A DNA stretch of 32,687 nt, from positions 1 through 32,687 of the forward strand of contig NZ_AGBF01000061.1 of the NCBI RefSeq assembly GCF_000225525.1, written 5' to 3'. The notes beneath the pieces were generated by a model, which was not told the DNA's origin, made no database searches, and saw only the letters and a program-made list of their open reading frames with translations. A program made the position numbers and the translations under genes. This DNA comes from Streptomyces zinciresistens K42. GTDB lineage: Bacteria; Actinomycetota; Actinomycetes; Streptomycetales; Streptomycetaceae. This document shows positions 13,868-21,782 of the stretch, one piece after another; position 1 is the first letter of the stretch, and each line of letters opens with the position of its first letter.

Positions 13868-16108
13868 ATGACCAGGGCTGGGCAGGAAGGGCCGGAGCCG
13901 GACGAGACCATGCAGTTGAAGGTCCCCCCGCCCCCGGCGGACGAGACCATGCAGCTGCGGACCGCCGACCTGGACCCGGTACGGGCCGAGATCGCCGCCG
14001 CCGAGAGCCGCACGGGCGAGGGCGCCAAGGGCGACGCCCGCGCGGAGGGCCGCAGCCGCAGAGCACCGCGCCCGTCCCTCCTCGCCCGCGCCAAGGTCCT
14101 CGCCGCCCCCCTGACGGCCCGCCTCGCCGCCTGGGCGGCCTTCCTCACGCCCTGGCTTCGGCGCATGCGCCCGGACTACCCCCGGCCCGGCCGCGAGGGC
14201 TGGCGCCGCTGGGTGCCCACCTGGCGGCAGGGCGCCGGAGCCGTCCTGACGTGCTTCGGACTGAGCACCGTCTTCCTCGGCGTGTCCTACGCCGCCACCG
14301 ACATCCCCGACAACCTCAACTCGTACGCCACCCAGCAGGACAACGTCTACTTCTGGTCGGACGGCACCCCCATGGCCCGCACCGGCTGGGTACGGCGGCA
14401 GAACATGCCCCTGAAGGACATACCCGAGGACGTCCGCTGGGCCGTCCTCGCCGCCGAGAACGCGAGCTTCTACAGCGACCCCGGCATATCCCTGAGCGGA
14501 CTCACCCGCGCCGTGTGGCGCACCTTCGGCGAGGGCGACACCCAGGGCGGCTCCACGATCACCCAGCAGTACGTGAAGAACGTCTACCTCAGCCAGGACC
14601 GCTCGGTCAGCCGCAAGTTCACCGAGGCGATGCTCGCCCTCAAGCTCGACAACCGGATGAGCAAGGACGACATCCTGGAGGGCTATCTCAACACCAGCTG
14701 GTTCGGCCGCGGCACCTACGGCATGCAGCGCGCCGCGCAGGCCTACTACGGCAAGGACGTGCGCGAACTCAACGCCAGCGAGGCCGCGTTCCTCGCCTCC
14801 CTCCTCAAGGGCGCGGGCCTGTACGACCCCGCGCTGAGCAAGGCCAACCGCGAGCGGGCCGTGGAGCGCTGGTCCTGGATCCTCGACCGCATGGTCGACC
14901 TGGGCAAGCTGCCGGCCTCGGAGCGGGCGAAGTACCGGAAGTTCCCCGAGCCGCTGAAGCAGGCCGTCAGCAACGACACCGGCAAGCAGAGCGACTACCT
15001 GGTGGAACTCGCGGCGCAGTACGCGAAGAAGTCCGCGGGCATCCCCGACAAGGAGTTCGACCTCGGCGGCTACCAGATCTACACGACCTTCGACCGCGAG
15101 CGGGAGAACGCGCTGACCGCCGCCGTCACCAAGGCCCGCACCAAGTCGGTGAAGGACGACCCCGCCCGCGCCAAGGCCGCCCACTACGGCGCCGCCTCCG
15201 TGGCCACCGACGGCCGCATCCTCGCCGTCTACGGCGGCGCCGACCACCGCAAGCAGGGCTACAACGAGTCCAACGCCACCACCGTGCCCGCCGGCTCGGC
15301 CTTCACGCCCTTCGTGTACGCCGCGGCGCTCCAGAACGGCGTGCGCACCACCCGCGACGGCCCGGTCACCCCGGTCACCCCGCAGACCCTCTACAACGGC
15401 GACAGCGGCATCCCGGTCACCACGCCCGAGGGGCCGTACTGGGACCGCGGCGGCAAACGGGTCGCCGTGCCCAACGACGGCAAGAAGGACTACGGCCAGA
15501 TCAGCCTGCACCAGGCGCTCGCCCAGTCGGTGAACACGCCGTTCATGCAGCTCGGCATGGACACCGGACTGGACAAGGTGCGCAAGACCGCGCTGGCCGC
15601 CGGGCTGCTCTCCTCCAGCTTCGGGCCGCAGGTGCCCGCGATGTCGCTGGGCAGCGCCACCCCCAGCGCCATCCGCATGGCCAGCGGATACGCCACCTTC
15701 GCCGCCGAGGGCAACCACGTCGAGCCGTACTCCGTCTCCCGGATCACCCGCAACGGCTCCAAGGTGGCCCTGGAGCGGCCCGACCGGCGCCGCGCGATGT
15801 CCCCGCAGGTCGCCGAGCAGGTCCAGTCCGCGCTGCGGGACTCCCTGCGGCTGGCCGACCCGGCCGCCGCGGACAGCGCCCCGCAGGCGGCCGGGAAACG
15901 CGGCACCACCCAGGACGACACCGCGTCCTGGTACACAGGCACCGTCTCCGAGGTCTCGACCGCCGTCGTGGCCTACCGCATCGATCTGGCCAAGAGCCTC
16001 GAACCACTGCCCCTGAAGGGTCTCGCCGGCACCCGGACCGACAGCGTCCCGTACGCGATCTGGTCCGGTGCCCTGGGCCTCGACCGACCTGTGGACCGGT
16101 CTTCCTGA
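13868..16108 (+). CDS. Class A penicillin-binding protein with degenerate transpeptidase site
   Basis: A 746-aa bifunctional-type PBP: disordered cytosolic N-terminus (1-120) containing two DETMQL units (12-17, 25-30), one membrane anchor (about 122-143), a glycosyltransferase 51 domain (about 160-365; catalytic E197 in AAENASFY, GGSTITQQYVKN at 227-238), and a transpeptidase domain (about 440-735). The GT51 motifs are complete, so glycan polymerisation is likely. The transpeptidase motifs are not: the SxxK box reads S477-A-F-T480, without the catalytic lysine, and the KTG box reads K677-R-G. SVN (554-556) is intact. It may act only as a glycosyltransferase, or the domain may bind rather than cross-link. 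ATG 13868 is preceded by GGGGAGGGGG. The deacetylase-like gene follows after 33 bases. Confidence 0.92.
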   Translation: MTRAGQEGPEPDETMQLKVPPPPADETMQLRTADLDPVRAEIAAAESRTGEGAKGDARAEGRSRRAPRPSLLARAKVLAAPLTARLAAWAAFLTPWLRRMRPDYPRPGREGWRRWVPTWRQGAGAVLTCFGLSTVFLGVSYAATDIPDNLNSYATQQDNVYFWSDGTPMARTGWVRRQNMPLKDIPEDVRWAVLAAENASFYSDPGISLSGLTRAVWRTFGEGDTQGGSTITQQYVKNVYLSQDRSVSRKFTEAMLALKLDNRMSKDDILEGYLNTSWFGRGTYGMQRAAQAYYGKDVRELNASEAAFLASLLKGAGLYDPALSKANRERAVERWSWILDRMVDLGKLPASERAKYRKFPEPLKQAVSNDTGKQSDYLVELAAQYAKKSAGIPDKEFDLGGYQIYTTFDRERENALTAAVTKARTKSVKDDPARAKAAHYGAASVATDGRILAVYGGADHRKQGYNESNATTVPAGSAFTPFVYAAALQNGVRTTRDGPVTPVTPQTLYNGDSGIPVTTPEGPYWDRGGKRVAVPNDGKKDYGQISLHQALAQSVNTPFMQLGMDTGLDKVRKTALAAGLLSSSFGPQVPAMSLGSATPSAIRMASGYATFAAEGNHVEPYSVSRITRNGSKVALERPDRRRAMSPQVAEQVQSALRDSLRLADPAAADSAPQAAGKRGTTQDDTASWYTGTVSEVSTAVVAYRIDLAKSLEPLPLKGLAGTRTDSVPYAIWSGALGLDRPVDRSS

Positions 16109-16141
16109 TCCCCTGACCTCCCCTCGCAGAATGAGCCGCGC

Positions 16142-17422
16142 ATGAAGTCACCGTCCGGTCGCCGCCGCCGACCCCGCGAACCCCGCCGCAATCCGCCGCC
16201 GGGAAAGCTGACCCTGGCCGCCCTCCTCGTCGTCGCCTCGCTCGTCGCCGGCTACCTGGCCCTCAACGGCGCCGGCGACACCGCCCCGACCGCGTCCTCC
16301 GGGCCGCAGGACGGCGCGCGCGGCGGGGGGCCGAGCGGCGAACCCGAGTGGGACGGCAAGACCAAGGTCATCGGTGACGGCTCCACCTCGTACACCGGGC
16401 CCCAGCGGCAGCGGCTCAAGCCCGTGCCGCTCAAGTCCGGTGAGAAACCGCCCCAGTTCGTGGTGTTCTCGTGGGACGGCGCCCTCCAGGGCAGCGACCA
16501 GCTCTTCTCGCACTACCGCAAGATGGCGCAGCAGTACGACGCCCGCATGACGTTCTTCCTCACCGGGATCTACCTGCTGCCCAAGGACAAGAAGAACCTC
16601 TACAACCCGCCCATGAATCCCCAGGGTTCGGCCGCCATCAGCTACCCCACGGACGAGCACATCCGCACGACCCTGGACCAGCTCGGCAAGGCGTGGAAGG
16701 AGGGCAACGAGATCGGCACCCACTTCAACGGGCACTTCTGCGGGGCCAAGGGCGGCGGCGACTGGAGCGTCCAGCAGTGGAAGAGCGAGATCGACCAGTT
16801 CTACTCGTTCGCCACCAAGTGGAAGACCAACACCGGCAACACCGATCTGGCGCCCCTGCCCTTCGACTTCCGCAAGGAGGTCGTCGGAGGCCGCGCACCC
16901 TGCCTGGAGGGCCAGGAGAACCTGCTGAAGGCCGCCAAGGACTACAACTGGCGCTACGACGCCAGCTCCACCGGCGACTTCCAGATATGGCCGCGCAAGA
17001 AGGCGGGCATATGGGACTTCCCGCTCCAGATGCTCCCCTACAAGGGCCGTGACTTCCAGGGCCTGTCCATGGACTTCAACTTCCTCTACAACCAGTCCGA
17101 GGGCAAGACCGACGGCGACCCGGCCAAGTGGTCCCAGTGGCAGCAGGAGACCCTCGACACCTACATGGCCGGCTTCAACCGCGTCTACTACGGCAGCAGG
17201 GCGCCGATGTTCATCGGCAACCACTTCGAGCAGTGGAACGGCGGCATCTACATGAAGGCCGTCGACCAGATGATCAAGAACGTCTGCACCAAGAAGGGCG
17301 TCAAGTGCGTGTCCTTCAGGGAACTCGCCGACTGGATGGACGTCCAGAAGCCCGAGACGCTCGACCGGCTGCGCAACCTCGACCCGGCCCAGTCGCCCGA
17401 CTGGTCGACCGTGGTGAAGTAG
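16142..17422 (+). CDS. Secreted NodB-fold polysaccharide deacetylase-like protein
   Basis: A 426-aa exported protein with an arginine-rich N-terminus and one hydrophobic segment (about 22-42) acting as signal or membrane anchor, then a linker and a polysaccharide-deacetylase-like domain (about 104-400). The fold motifs are present in order: FVVFSWDGA at 107-114, GTHFNGHF at 192-199 with H194 and H198, RAP at 251-253, WRYDAS at 270-275, and GNH at 359-361. In active NodB enzymes motif 1 is DD; here it is W111-D112, so the catalytic base is absent while the three metal ligands (D112, H194, H198) remain. Natural substrate unknown. It is 33 bases behind the PBP gene, likely in one transcript, which suggests a cell-wall task. 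Confidence 0.85.
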   Translation: MKSPSGRRRRPREPRRNPPPGKLTLAALLVVASLVAGYLALNGAGDTAPTASSGPQDGARGGGPSGEPEWDGKTKVIGDGSTSYTGPQRQRLKPVPLKSGEKPPQFVVFSWDGALQGSDQLFSHYRKMAQQYDARMTFFLTGIYLLPKDKKNLYNPPMNPQGSAAISYPTDEHIRTTLDQLGKAWKEGNEIGTHFNGHFCGAKGGGDWSVQQWKSEIDQFYSFATKWKTNTGNTDLAPLPFDFRKEVVGGRAPCLEGQENLLKAAKDYNWRYDASSTGDFQIWPRKKAGIWDFPLQMLPYKGRDFQGLSMDFNFLYNQSEGKTDGDPAKWSQWQQETLDTYMAGFNRVYYGSRAPMFIGNHFEQWNGGIYMKAVDQMIKNVCTKKGVKCVSFRELADWMDVQKPETLDRLRNLDPAQSPDWSTVVK

Positions 17423-17465
17423 CGGCCGCGGTGAAGTGACAAGGGACCCCGGCCTCTTGCTGTTT

Positions 17466-17527
17466 GAGGAGAACATGTAAGGATTCCGTCCCCGGATTAG
17501 ACCACTCCGGGGTCAAGGAGAATCCCA
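17466..17527 (+). promoter_or_regulatory. Leader with start-stop codon pair and hairpin before the amidase gene
   Basis: The sequence GAGGAGAACATGTAA at 17466-17480 is a good ribosome site followed by ATG at 17475 and an immediate TAA stop. A 7-bp stem (CCCCGGA 17490-17496 with TCCGGGG 17506-17512) follows, and then the real AAGGAG (17515-17520) for the GTG at 17528. A translated start-stop followed by a hairpin close to the next ribosome site could modulate expression. No experiment is known to me for this arrangement. Confidence 0.35.
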
Positions 17528-18703
17528 GTGAGATCAAGAAAACTGAGCCGCACGCGCCGACGCGCCTCCATACTGGGCGCGGCCGCCGTCTCGGTCGCCG
17601 CCGGAGCGGCCCTGCTCCCCAACTGGAGCGCGGGCGCGTCCGTCACCGACGACCCGACGGTCGACGCACGCACCAAGGCCACCTTCCAGAAGCTGGCCGA
17701 CGAACTGTTCACCGAGCGCACCAACGCGCTGGTCCAGGGCGGCAAGGGCAAGAAGGGCAAGGCCCTCTCGAAGGACTTCACCGGCGACGTCCGGGTGTCC
17801 TCCGCCATGGCCCGCACCCAGGACGCCGGCCTGGACACCCTCGGCAGCCGCAAGGACCGCCTCGCCGAACTCGGCGAGCGCTACAGCAAGGCCGGCACCA
17901 AGGTCACCCTCGACGCGACGCGCGTCAAGGGCCGCACCGCCAAGGCCGCGGTCACCGAGACCACCACGCTGACCTACGCCAAGGTCCGCGGCGACCAGCC
18001 CGCGAGCACCAAGTTCCAGGCGCAGCACGAGCTCACCTTCCGCGCCGACCGGCGCGGCAACTGGCAGCTCACCGGTGTCCGCGACACCGACCAGGGCCTC
18101 ACCGTGAACACGCTCTCCAAGCAGCCCACGGTCAAGGCGCCCAGCGTCGACGACACCATGCCCTCGGCCCCGCGCGCCGCGACGACCTACCCCGCCACGC
18201 GCAAGCCCAAGCAGCTGACCGGCGGCACGTACGACTACAACGCCATGGCCGCGTACGCCGAGAAGTACTGGAGCAACTACAACAAGGACTACCCGGACTT
18301 CAGCGGCCAGGGCGCGGGCGGCGACTGCACCAACTTCGTCAGCCAGTCCCTCAAGGCCGGCGGCTGGAAGCACGTCCCCGGCTACGTCTACGACTACACC
18401 CGGTGGTTCGGCAACTCCGACATCCAGTCGTACTCGTTCGTCGGCGTCAACGAGTGGTCCTGGTTCGCGCAGAACTCCAAGCGCACCACCAGCCTCGCCA
18501 ACGCCTACCAGCTGGAGGTCGGCGACGTCCTCCAGCTCGACTTCAACAAGGACGGGTCCAAGGACCACACGATGATCGTCAGCTACCGCAGCCCGCAGGG
18601 GATGCCGTACCTGACGTACCACTCCACGAACACCTACCGGCGTTCGCTGGCGAGCATCATCGCGTCCTACCCCACCGCGGCGTACTACGCGTACCGCACC
18701 TGA
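17528..18703 (+). CDS. Secreted protein with Cys-type amidase domain (Amidase_6 type)
   Basis: A 391-aa secreted protein. Residues 1-38 form a signal peptide: basic start MRSRKLSRTRRR, hydrophobic core, and a likely cut after SAGA at about 37. A middle region (45-230) has no recognised fold. The C-terminal domain (about 233-391) matches the putative amidase family that starts YDYNAMAAYAEKYW. It includes the likely catalytic cysteine C267 in GGDCTNFVSQ and histidine H347 in KDHTMIV, plus YHSTNTYRRSL. Such domains are thought to cut amide bonds in peptidoglycan or peptides, but the substrate is not known. GTG 17528 has AAGGAG at 17515-17520. It is the last of three exported cell-surface genes in a row, separated by 105 bases from the deacetylase gene. 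Confidence 0.88.
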   Translation: MRSRKLSRTRRRASILGAAAVSVAAGAALLPNWSAGASVTDDPTVDARTKATFQKLADELFTERTNALVQGGKGKKGKALSKDFTGDVRVSSAMARTQDAGLDTLGSRKDRLAELGERYSKAGTKVTLDATRVKGRTAKAAVTETTTLTYAKVRGDQPASTKFQAQHELTFRADRRGNWQLTGVRDTDQGLTVNTLSKQPTVKAPSVDDTMPSAPRAATTYPATRKPKQLTGGTYDYNAMAAYAEKYWSNYNKDYPDFSGQGAGGDCTNFVSQSLKAGGWKHVPGYVYDYTRWFGNSDIQSYSFVGVNEWSWFAQNSKRTTSLANAYQLEVGDVLQLDFNKDGSKDHTMIVSYRSPQGMPYLTYHSTNTYRRSLASIIASYPTAAYYAYRT

Positions 18704-18749
18704 CGCTCCCGCAGGGCCCGCCTCTCCGCCACCGCCGGACGGGGCGGGC

Positions 18750-20150
18750 TCACTGCCCGCCGCCGCGCTCCTCGCGGATCCGCGCGACGACCCCGGACAC
18801 CGCCCGGCGCACCTCCTCCGTCTCCGTCAGGAAGTGCCAGTAGTCCGGGTGCCGGCCCTCCAGGGTGCCGACGGCCCGCTCCAGCCGCGCCACCGCGTCG
18901 TCCAGCGGACGCGCGTCCCTCGGGTCCGGCGTGTTGCGTCCCGCCATCGCCAGCCGCTGGGCGTCGCGGATCGCGAAGCGCGTGCGGTCGATCTCCGCCC
19001 GCGGATCCTTCTGCACGGCGTTCAGCCGCCCCAGCCGGTCGCCCGCGGCCGACACCGACTCGTCCGTGGCGTTCAGCAGGGCCCGCACCGTCGACAGCAG
19101 CGCCGTCGCGTCCGGCCAGCGCTGCTCCTCGCGCGCCGCCCGCGCCTCGGCGAGCCTGGCCTCCGCCTGCCGTACGTGCTCCGCGGCGCCCTCCGGCACC
19201 CCTTGCAGGTCCTGCCAGCAGGCCGCCGTGAAGCGCCGCCGCAACTCGCTCAGCACCGGCTCCACCTGCCCGGCACGGGTGGTGAGCGCCTGCGCGCGGG
19301 TGCGCAGCGACACCAGCCGGTGGTCGATCTCCGCCGCCGTCTCCGGCAGCCGCTCCGCCTCCGCCCGGACCGCGCCCGCCTCCCGGGCGACCCGCTCGGC
19401 CCGCTCCAGCGTCTGCGGCACGCCGTGCTGCCCGGCGCCCTGGTTCAGCCTGGTCAGCTCCGGCGCGAGGGCCGCGAGCCGCGCCGCCAGGTCGTCCGCC
19501 CCGAGCCCCGAGGCCCGTACGGCGTCCAGCGCGTTCGACGCGGCCAGCAGGCCCTGCCGGGCGCGCTCGACGGCCGGGGCGAGCCGGGCGAGCCGGGTCT
19601 CCGCCTTGCCCAGCAGCGGCCCCAGCCCCTCCTCGAACCGGTCCAGGTCGCGCTTGACCCGCTCCAGCTCGGCCTTGGCCCGCGTCAGCTCCGTCCGCGC
19701 CTGGGCGGCCGCCGCGGCCTCCAGGTCGTCGCGGTCCAGATCGTGCGCGTCCACGGCCTGGATGTACTGGTGGCTGACCTCGTCGATGCGCCGCCCCAGC
19801 GCCTCGAAGCCGGTGATCGCCCGGCGGGCGGCGGGGGAGTCGTCGACCGCCGTGATCGTCTCGATCGAGATGCGAAGATCCCGCTGGGCGGTGTCCAGCT
19901 CGTAGAACGCGGCCGCCGCGGCGTCCTTGGCGGCCTGCGCCTCGGCCCGCTGGCTCTCCGCGCGGCCGCCGAACCAGCGCCGGGTGCCGCCGCCGGCGAA
20001 CGCGCCGGGCAGGGCCAGGACGGCGGCCACGGGAAGGGCGGCGGCAAGGGCCAGGGTGCCCGCGAGGGCGCGTGCGGCGCGGGACGGGCCCCGCGGCGCG
20101 GAGGGGCGCGGCTGCGACGGCGATTTCCGCTGCGGTGGTGTCGCCGTCAC
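18750..20150 (-). CDS. Membrane-anchored coiled-coil protein, function unknown
   Basis: A 466-aa protein that I do not recognise as a named family. The first 30 residues are polar and basic (TATPPQRKSPSQ), then a hydrophobic stretch at about 28-54 (ALAGTLALAAALPVAAVLALPGAF) is a signal anchor. From about 60 to the end the sequence is nearly all heptad-like Ala/Glu/Arg/Leu helix, rich in RAEAERL-type patterns, consistent with a long extracellular or periplasm-side coiled coil. There are no cysteine motifs or known catalytic signatures. GTG 20150 was chosen for the GGGAGAGGG just upstream; the frame is open to 20216 but that part reads like non-coding DNA. It converges on the amidase gene with a 46-bp gap and is divergent from the tRNA gene. 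Confidence 0.85.
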   Translation of the reverse strand: MTATPPQRKSPSQPRPSAPRGPSRAARALAGTLALAAALPVAAVLALPGAFAGGGTRRWFGGRAESQRAEAQAAKDAAAAAFYELDTAQRDLRISIETITAVDDSPAARRAITGFEALGRRIDEVSHQYIQAVDAHDLDRDDLEAAAAAQARTELTRAKAELERVKRDLDRFEEGLGPLLGKAETRLARLAPAVERARQGLLAASNALDAVRASGLGADDLAARLAALAPELTRLNQGAGQHGVPQTLERAERVAREAGAVRAEAERLPETAAEIDHRLVSLRTRAQALTTRAGQVEPVLSELRRRFTAACWQDLQGVPEGAAEHVRQAEARLAEARAAREEQRWPDATALLSTVRALLNATDESVSAAGDRLGRLNAVQKDPRAEIDRTRFAIRDAQRLAMAGRNTPDPRDARPLDDAVARLERAVGTLEGRHPDYWHFLTETEEVRRAVSGVVARIREERGGGQ

Positions 20151-20335
20151 ATCCCTCTCCCGTGCTGTGATTCGCCCTGCCTGTCTCATTCTCCCACCGG
20201 TTGAGGACGAACACACGGGCCGGTCAGTTCACCGTTCGCCGCACGGGTTTTCCGTCACCCGCGGGGGCGCGGCGGTGTCCGCATATCGGTTTGCCGAGGC
20301 GGCGCCGGGACGATGTAGGCTGTCGGTTCGTTCTC

Positions 20336-20410
<75 letters not shown>

Positions 20411-20745
20411 GGTAGCGAGGTGCAGACGTGCTGGTCCGGCCGCAGTGTCCGTCATCGACGGCGCTCCGGGCGGACGCTTTGACTACCGCTTCACGCACTC
20501 TAACTACACCCTCACTGCGGGGCGTTGGCTCCCAAAATCCTCCCAGATGATCAAGGGATTTCCGCAGGTCGGCGGCAGGAGGGGCGGCAGGCGGCTCCCG
20601 CGCCTACGTGCTGGCCAGGGCGCAGGAGCCGCCCCCGGTGCCGGGCCGTCGAGGGGGGCACCTCGTCAGACGGCCCGACACGGTTTGTTGAAGCAGGGGC
20701 TTTTGGTGTATCCAACAGCCGATCGGTCGGCCTGTCAGTCCCCAT
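20411..20745. other. Non-coding stretch after the tRNA gene
   Basis: I see no convincing gene in these 335 bases. The composition is lower in GC and less codon-biased than its surroundings. It holds a sizeable hairpin: 20590-20598 pairs with 20625-20633, and after one mismatch 20600-20604 pairs with 20619-20623, leaving a 14-nt loop. Reading frames here are open by chance but lack Streptomyces codon pattern. It may be remnant DNA of an old insertion at the tRNA. Confidence 0.5.
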
Positions 20746-20996
20746 GCGAGTGAACACGCGTTCGATTACATCAACGCACACGTAGCCCTGCGGCATATGC
20801 CAGATCACCGCAGGGCCAGCAGATCCGGCGCGTCCGCGAGGACCACGATCTGTCCCAGCGCCAGCTGTGCGAGCGAACCGGGATCGACGTCGCCACCTAC
20901 AGCCGCATCGAGAACGGCCACGCCTCACCCCTCCTCGACACCTTGATCCGCATCGCCGACGCGATCGGTGTCGAGCTCGCCGAGCTCGTACGGTGA
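20746..20996 (+). pseudogene. XRE-family HTH regulator fragment, frameshifted at its 5' end
   Basis: The frame ending at TGA 20994-20996 encodes a clear helix-turn-helix: QQIRRVREDHDLSQRQLCER at 20817-20876, continuing TGIDVATYSRIENGHASPLLD and IRIADAIGVELAELVR. In this frame a TGA lies at 20751-20753 and no ATG or GTG occurs before the HTH. Another frame at 20746-20808 reads EHAFDYINAHVALRHMPDHR, which looks like genuine coding text. One added base near 20809-20811 would join the two into a continuous protein. No ATG or GTG opens that upstream frame before 20797 either. It is therefore most likely a decayed regulator, although a sequencing error or non-standard start is possible. A strong hairpin directly after the stop shows that it once was a real transcription unit. 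Confidence 0.6.
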
Positions 20997-21031
20997 GCGG
21001 CCGCCCCGACGGGGGTGACAGGGGCGGCCGC
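20997..21031. terminator. Terminator after the XRE fragment
   Basis: A perfect 11-bp stem (20997-21007 with 21021-21031) with a 13-nt loop starts immediately after the stop codon of the XRE fragment and lies 26 bases before the end of the converging minus-strand gene. Likely bidirectional. Confidence 0.7.
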
Positions 21032-21056
21032 GGCTCTCCGTAGCCGGCGCACCGCC

Positions 21057-21410
21057 CTACGCCGGACGTGCTTCCCGGTGCTCCCTCATCAGCCGCCGCA
21101 GCGCGACCCCCGTCGGGCAACCGGACGCGTCGTCCACGCACTGCTCGCAGTACGGCGCGTGCTCATGCAGCGCCCGGAGGGCAGCCCTGTGCACGTGGGC
21201 ATGGCATCCCCGGGGGTACCACGTCACTGGGTAGCCCGCCCTGTGAGTGGTGCGCGGGCCGAGGTCGACGGCGGTCTCGGCCGTCAGCCGCTCGTCCGCG
21301 CCCCACACACAGCACCGCCCACGAACCTGGTCCTCGGACAGTCCGCCAAGTCCGGGTAACGCGAGCCCGGCAAGCGCACCGTGGCCTGTGATGCCCCGCG
21401 CGGTCGTCAT
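21057..21410 (-). CDS. Small Cys-rich protein, unknown function
   Basis: A 117-aa protein; I cannot name its family, but the arrangement is typical of small Streptomyces accessory proteins. It begins TTARGITGHGALAGLALPGLGGLSEDQVRG and has cysteines at 33, 34, 69, 88, 91 and 98 and several histidines. The CEQC at 88-91 with C98 and nearby H82, H84 could form a zinc site. The first CCVWG at 33-37 looks like a CxxC-type knuckle that has lost its last cysteine. The ATG at 21410 overlaps the stop of the upstream gene (ATGA), with GGAGGAG inside that gene eight bases before it, so translation is coupled. No membrane segment is present; a DNA- or protein-binding role is possible. Confidence 0.75.
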   Translation of the reverse strand: MTTARGITGHGALAGLALPGLGGLSEDQVRGRCCVWGADERLTAETAVDLGPRTTHRAGYPVTWYPRGCHAHVHRAALRALHEHAPYCEQCVDDASGCPTGVALRRLMREHREARPA

Positions 21411-21607
21411 GTCGCCTGCTCCTCCCGGCGGAGTGCGTCAGCCAGTTTCAGGGCCACGTCCACGCGGACGCGCCCCAGCTCGATGAGCTGCTCCATCTGC
21501 GGATCAACCCTGAGAGAGGGGAAGACGATCCCTGCCTGGTCCAAGGACGACCTCAGTGATTCCAGAGCCGCGAACGGGTCGACCTCTTGCGCGCTGACTT
21601 TGACCAT
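21407..21607 (-). CDS. Small helical protein coupled to the Cys-rich gene
   Basis: A 66-aa protein reading MVKVSAQEVDPFAALESLRS, then SLDQAGIVFPSLRVDPQ and an amphipathic helix LGRVRVDVALKLADALRREEQ. Its stop overlaps the following ATG by ATGA, so the two form a small two-gene unit. The function is not recognised. No convincing ribosome site precedes the ATG at 21607, so either leaderless translation from this ATG or a different start is possible. It is divergent from the DUF6879 gene, sharing a 175-bp control region. Confidence 0.65.
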   Translation of the reverse strand: MVKVSAQEVDPFAALESLRSSLDQAGIVFPSLRVDPQMEQLIELGRVRVDVALKLADALRREEQAT

Positions 21608-21782
21608 GAAGGGGACGGTAAGCGCGCAGAGTTGCTCACCGCAGCCTAGGTTTCGCGATGTTTCTTGAGCGCGTTGCAGAGTTGCTCGATGTTTCCCACA
21701 TGGGTTGCCTGGACAGCGTGTCTGAGGCGTTGGTCTCGGGGAGGCTGGTCCCACACCGCAACGCCAACGGGAGGGGACCACG
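21608..21782. promoter_or_regulatory. Divergent control region with direct repeats
   Basis: GCAGAGTTGCTC occurs at 21626-21637 and again at 21676-21687, exactly 50 bases apart. CGATGTTTC occurs at 21656-21664 and 21687-21695. The repeats lie between two divergent units, next to an XRE regulator gene encoded nearby, so they are candidate operators for that regulator. GGGAGGGG at about 21769-21776 is the ribosome site for the DUF6879 gene. Confidence 0.5.

Noticed and set aside
13430..15718. A 762-aa minus-strand frame covering the FmdB gene and most of the PBP gene
   Set aside because: Only its last 73 codons (FmdB) are real. The rest is a shadow of the PBP gene with no recognisable domain.
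18716..18749. Terminator between the amidase and coiled-coil genes
   Set aside because: Only a 7-bp stem with a 20-nt loop is possible, too weak to list as a feature.
20445..20785. Two overlapping small plus-strand ORFs after the tRNA
   Set aside because: They lack ribosome sites, protein-like codon bias and any recognisable fold; they overlap the hairpin and the XRE fragment in wrong frames.
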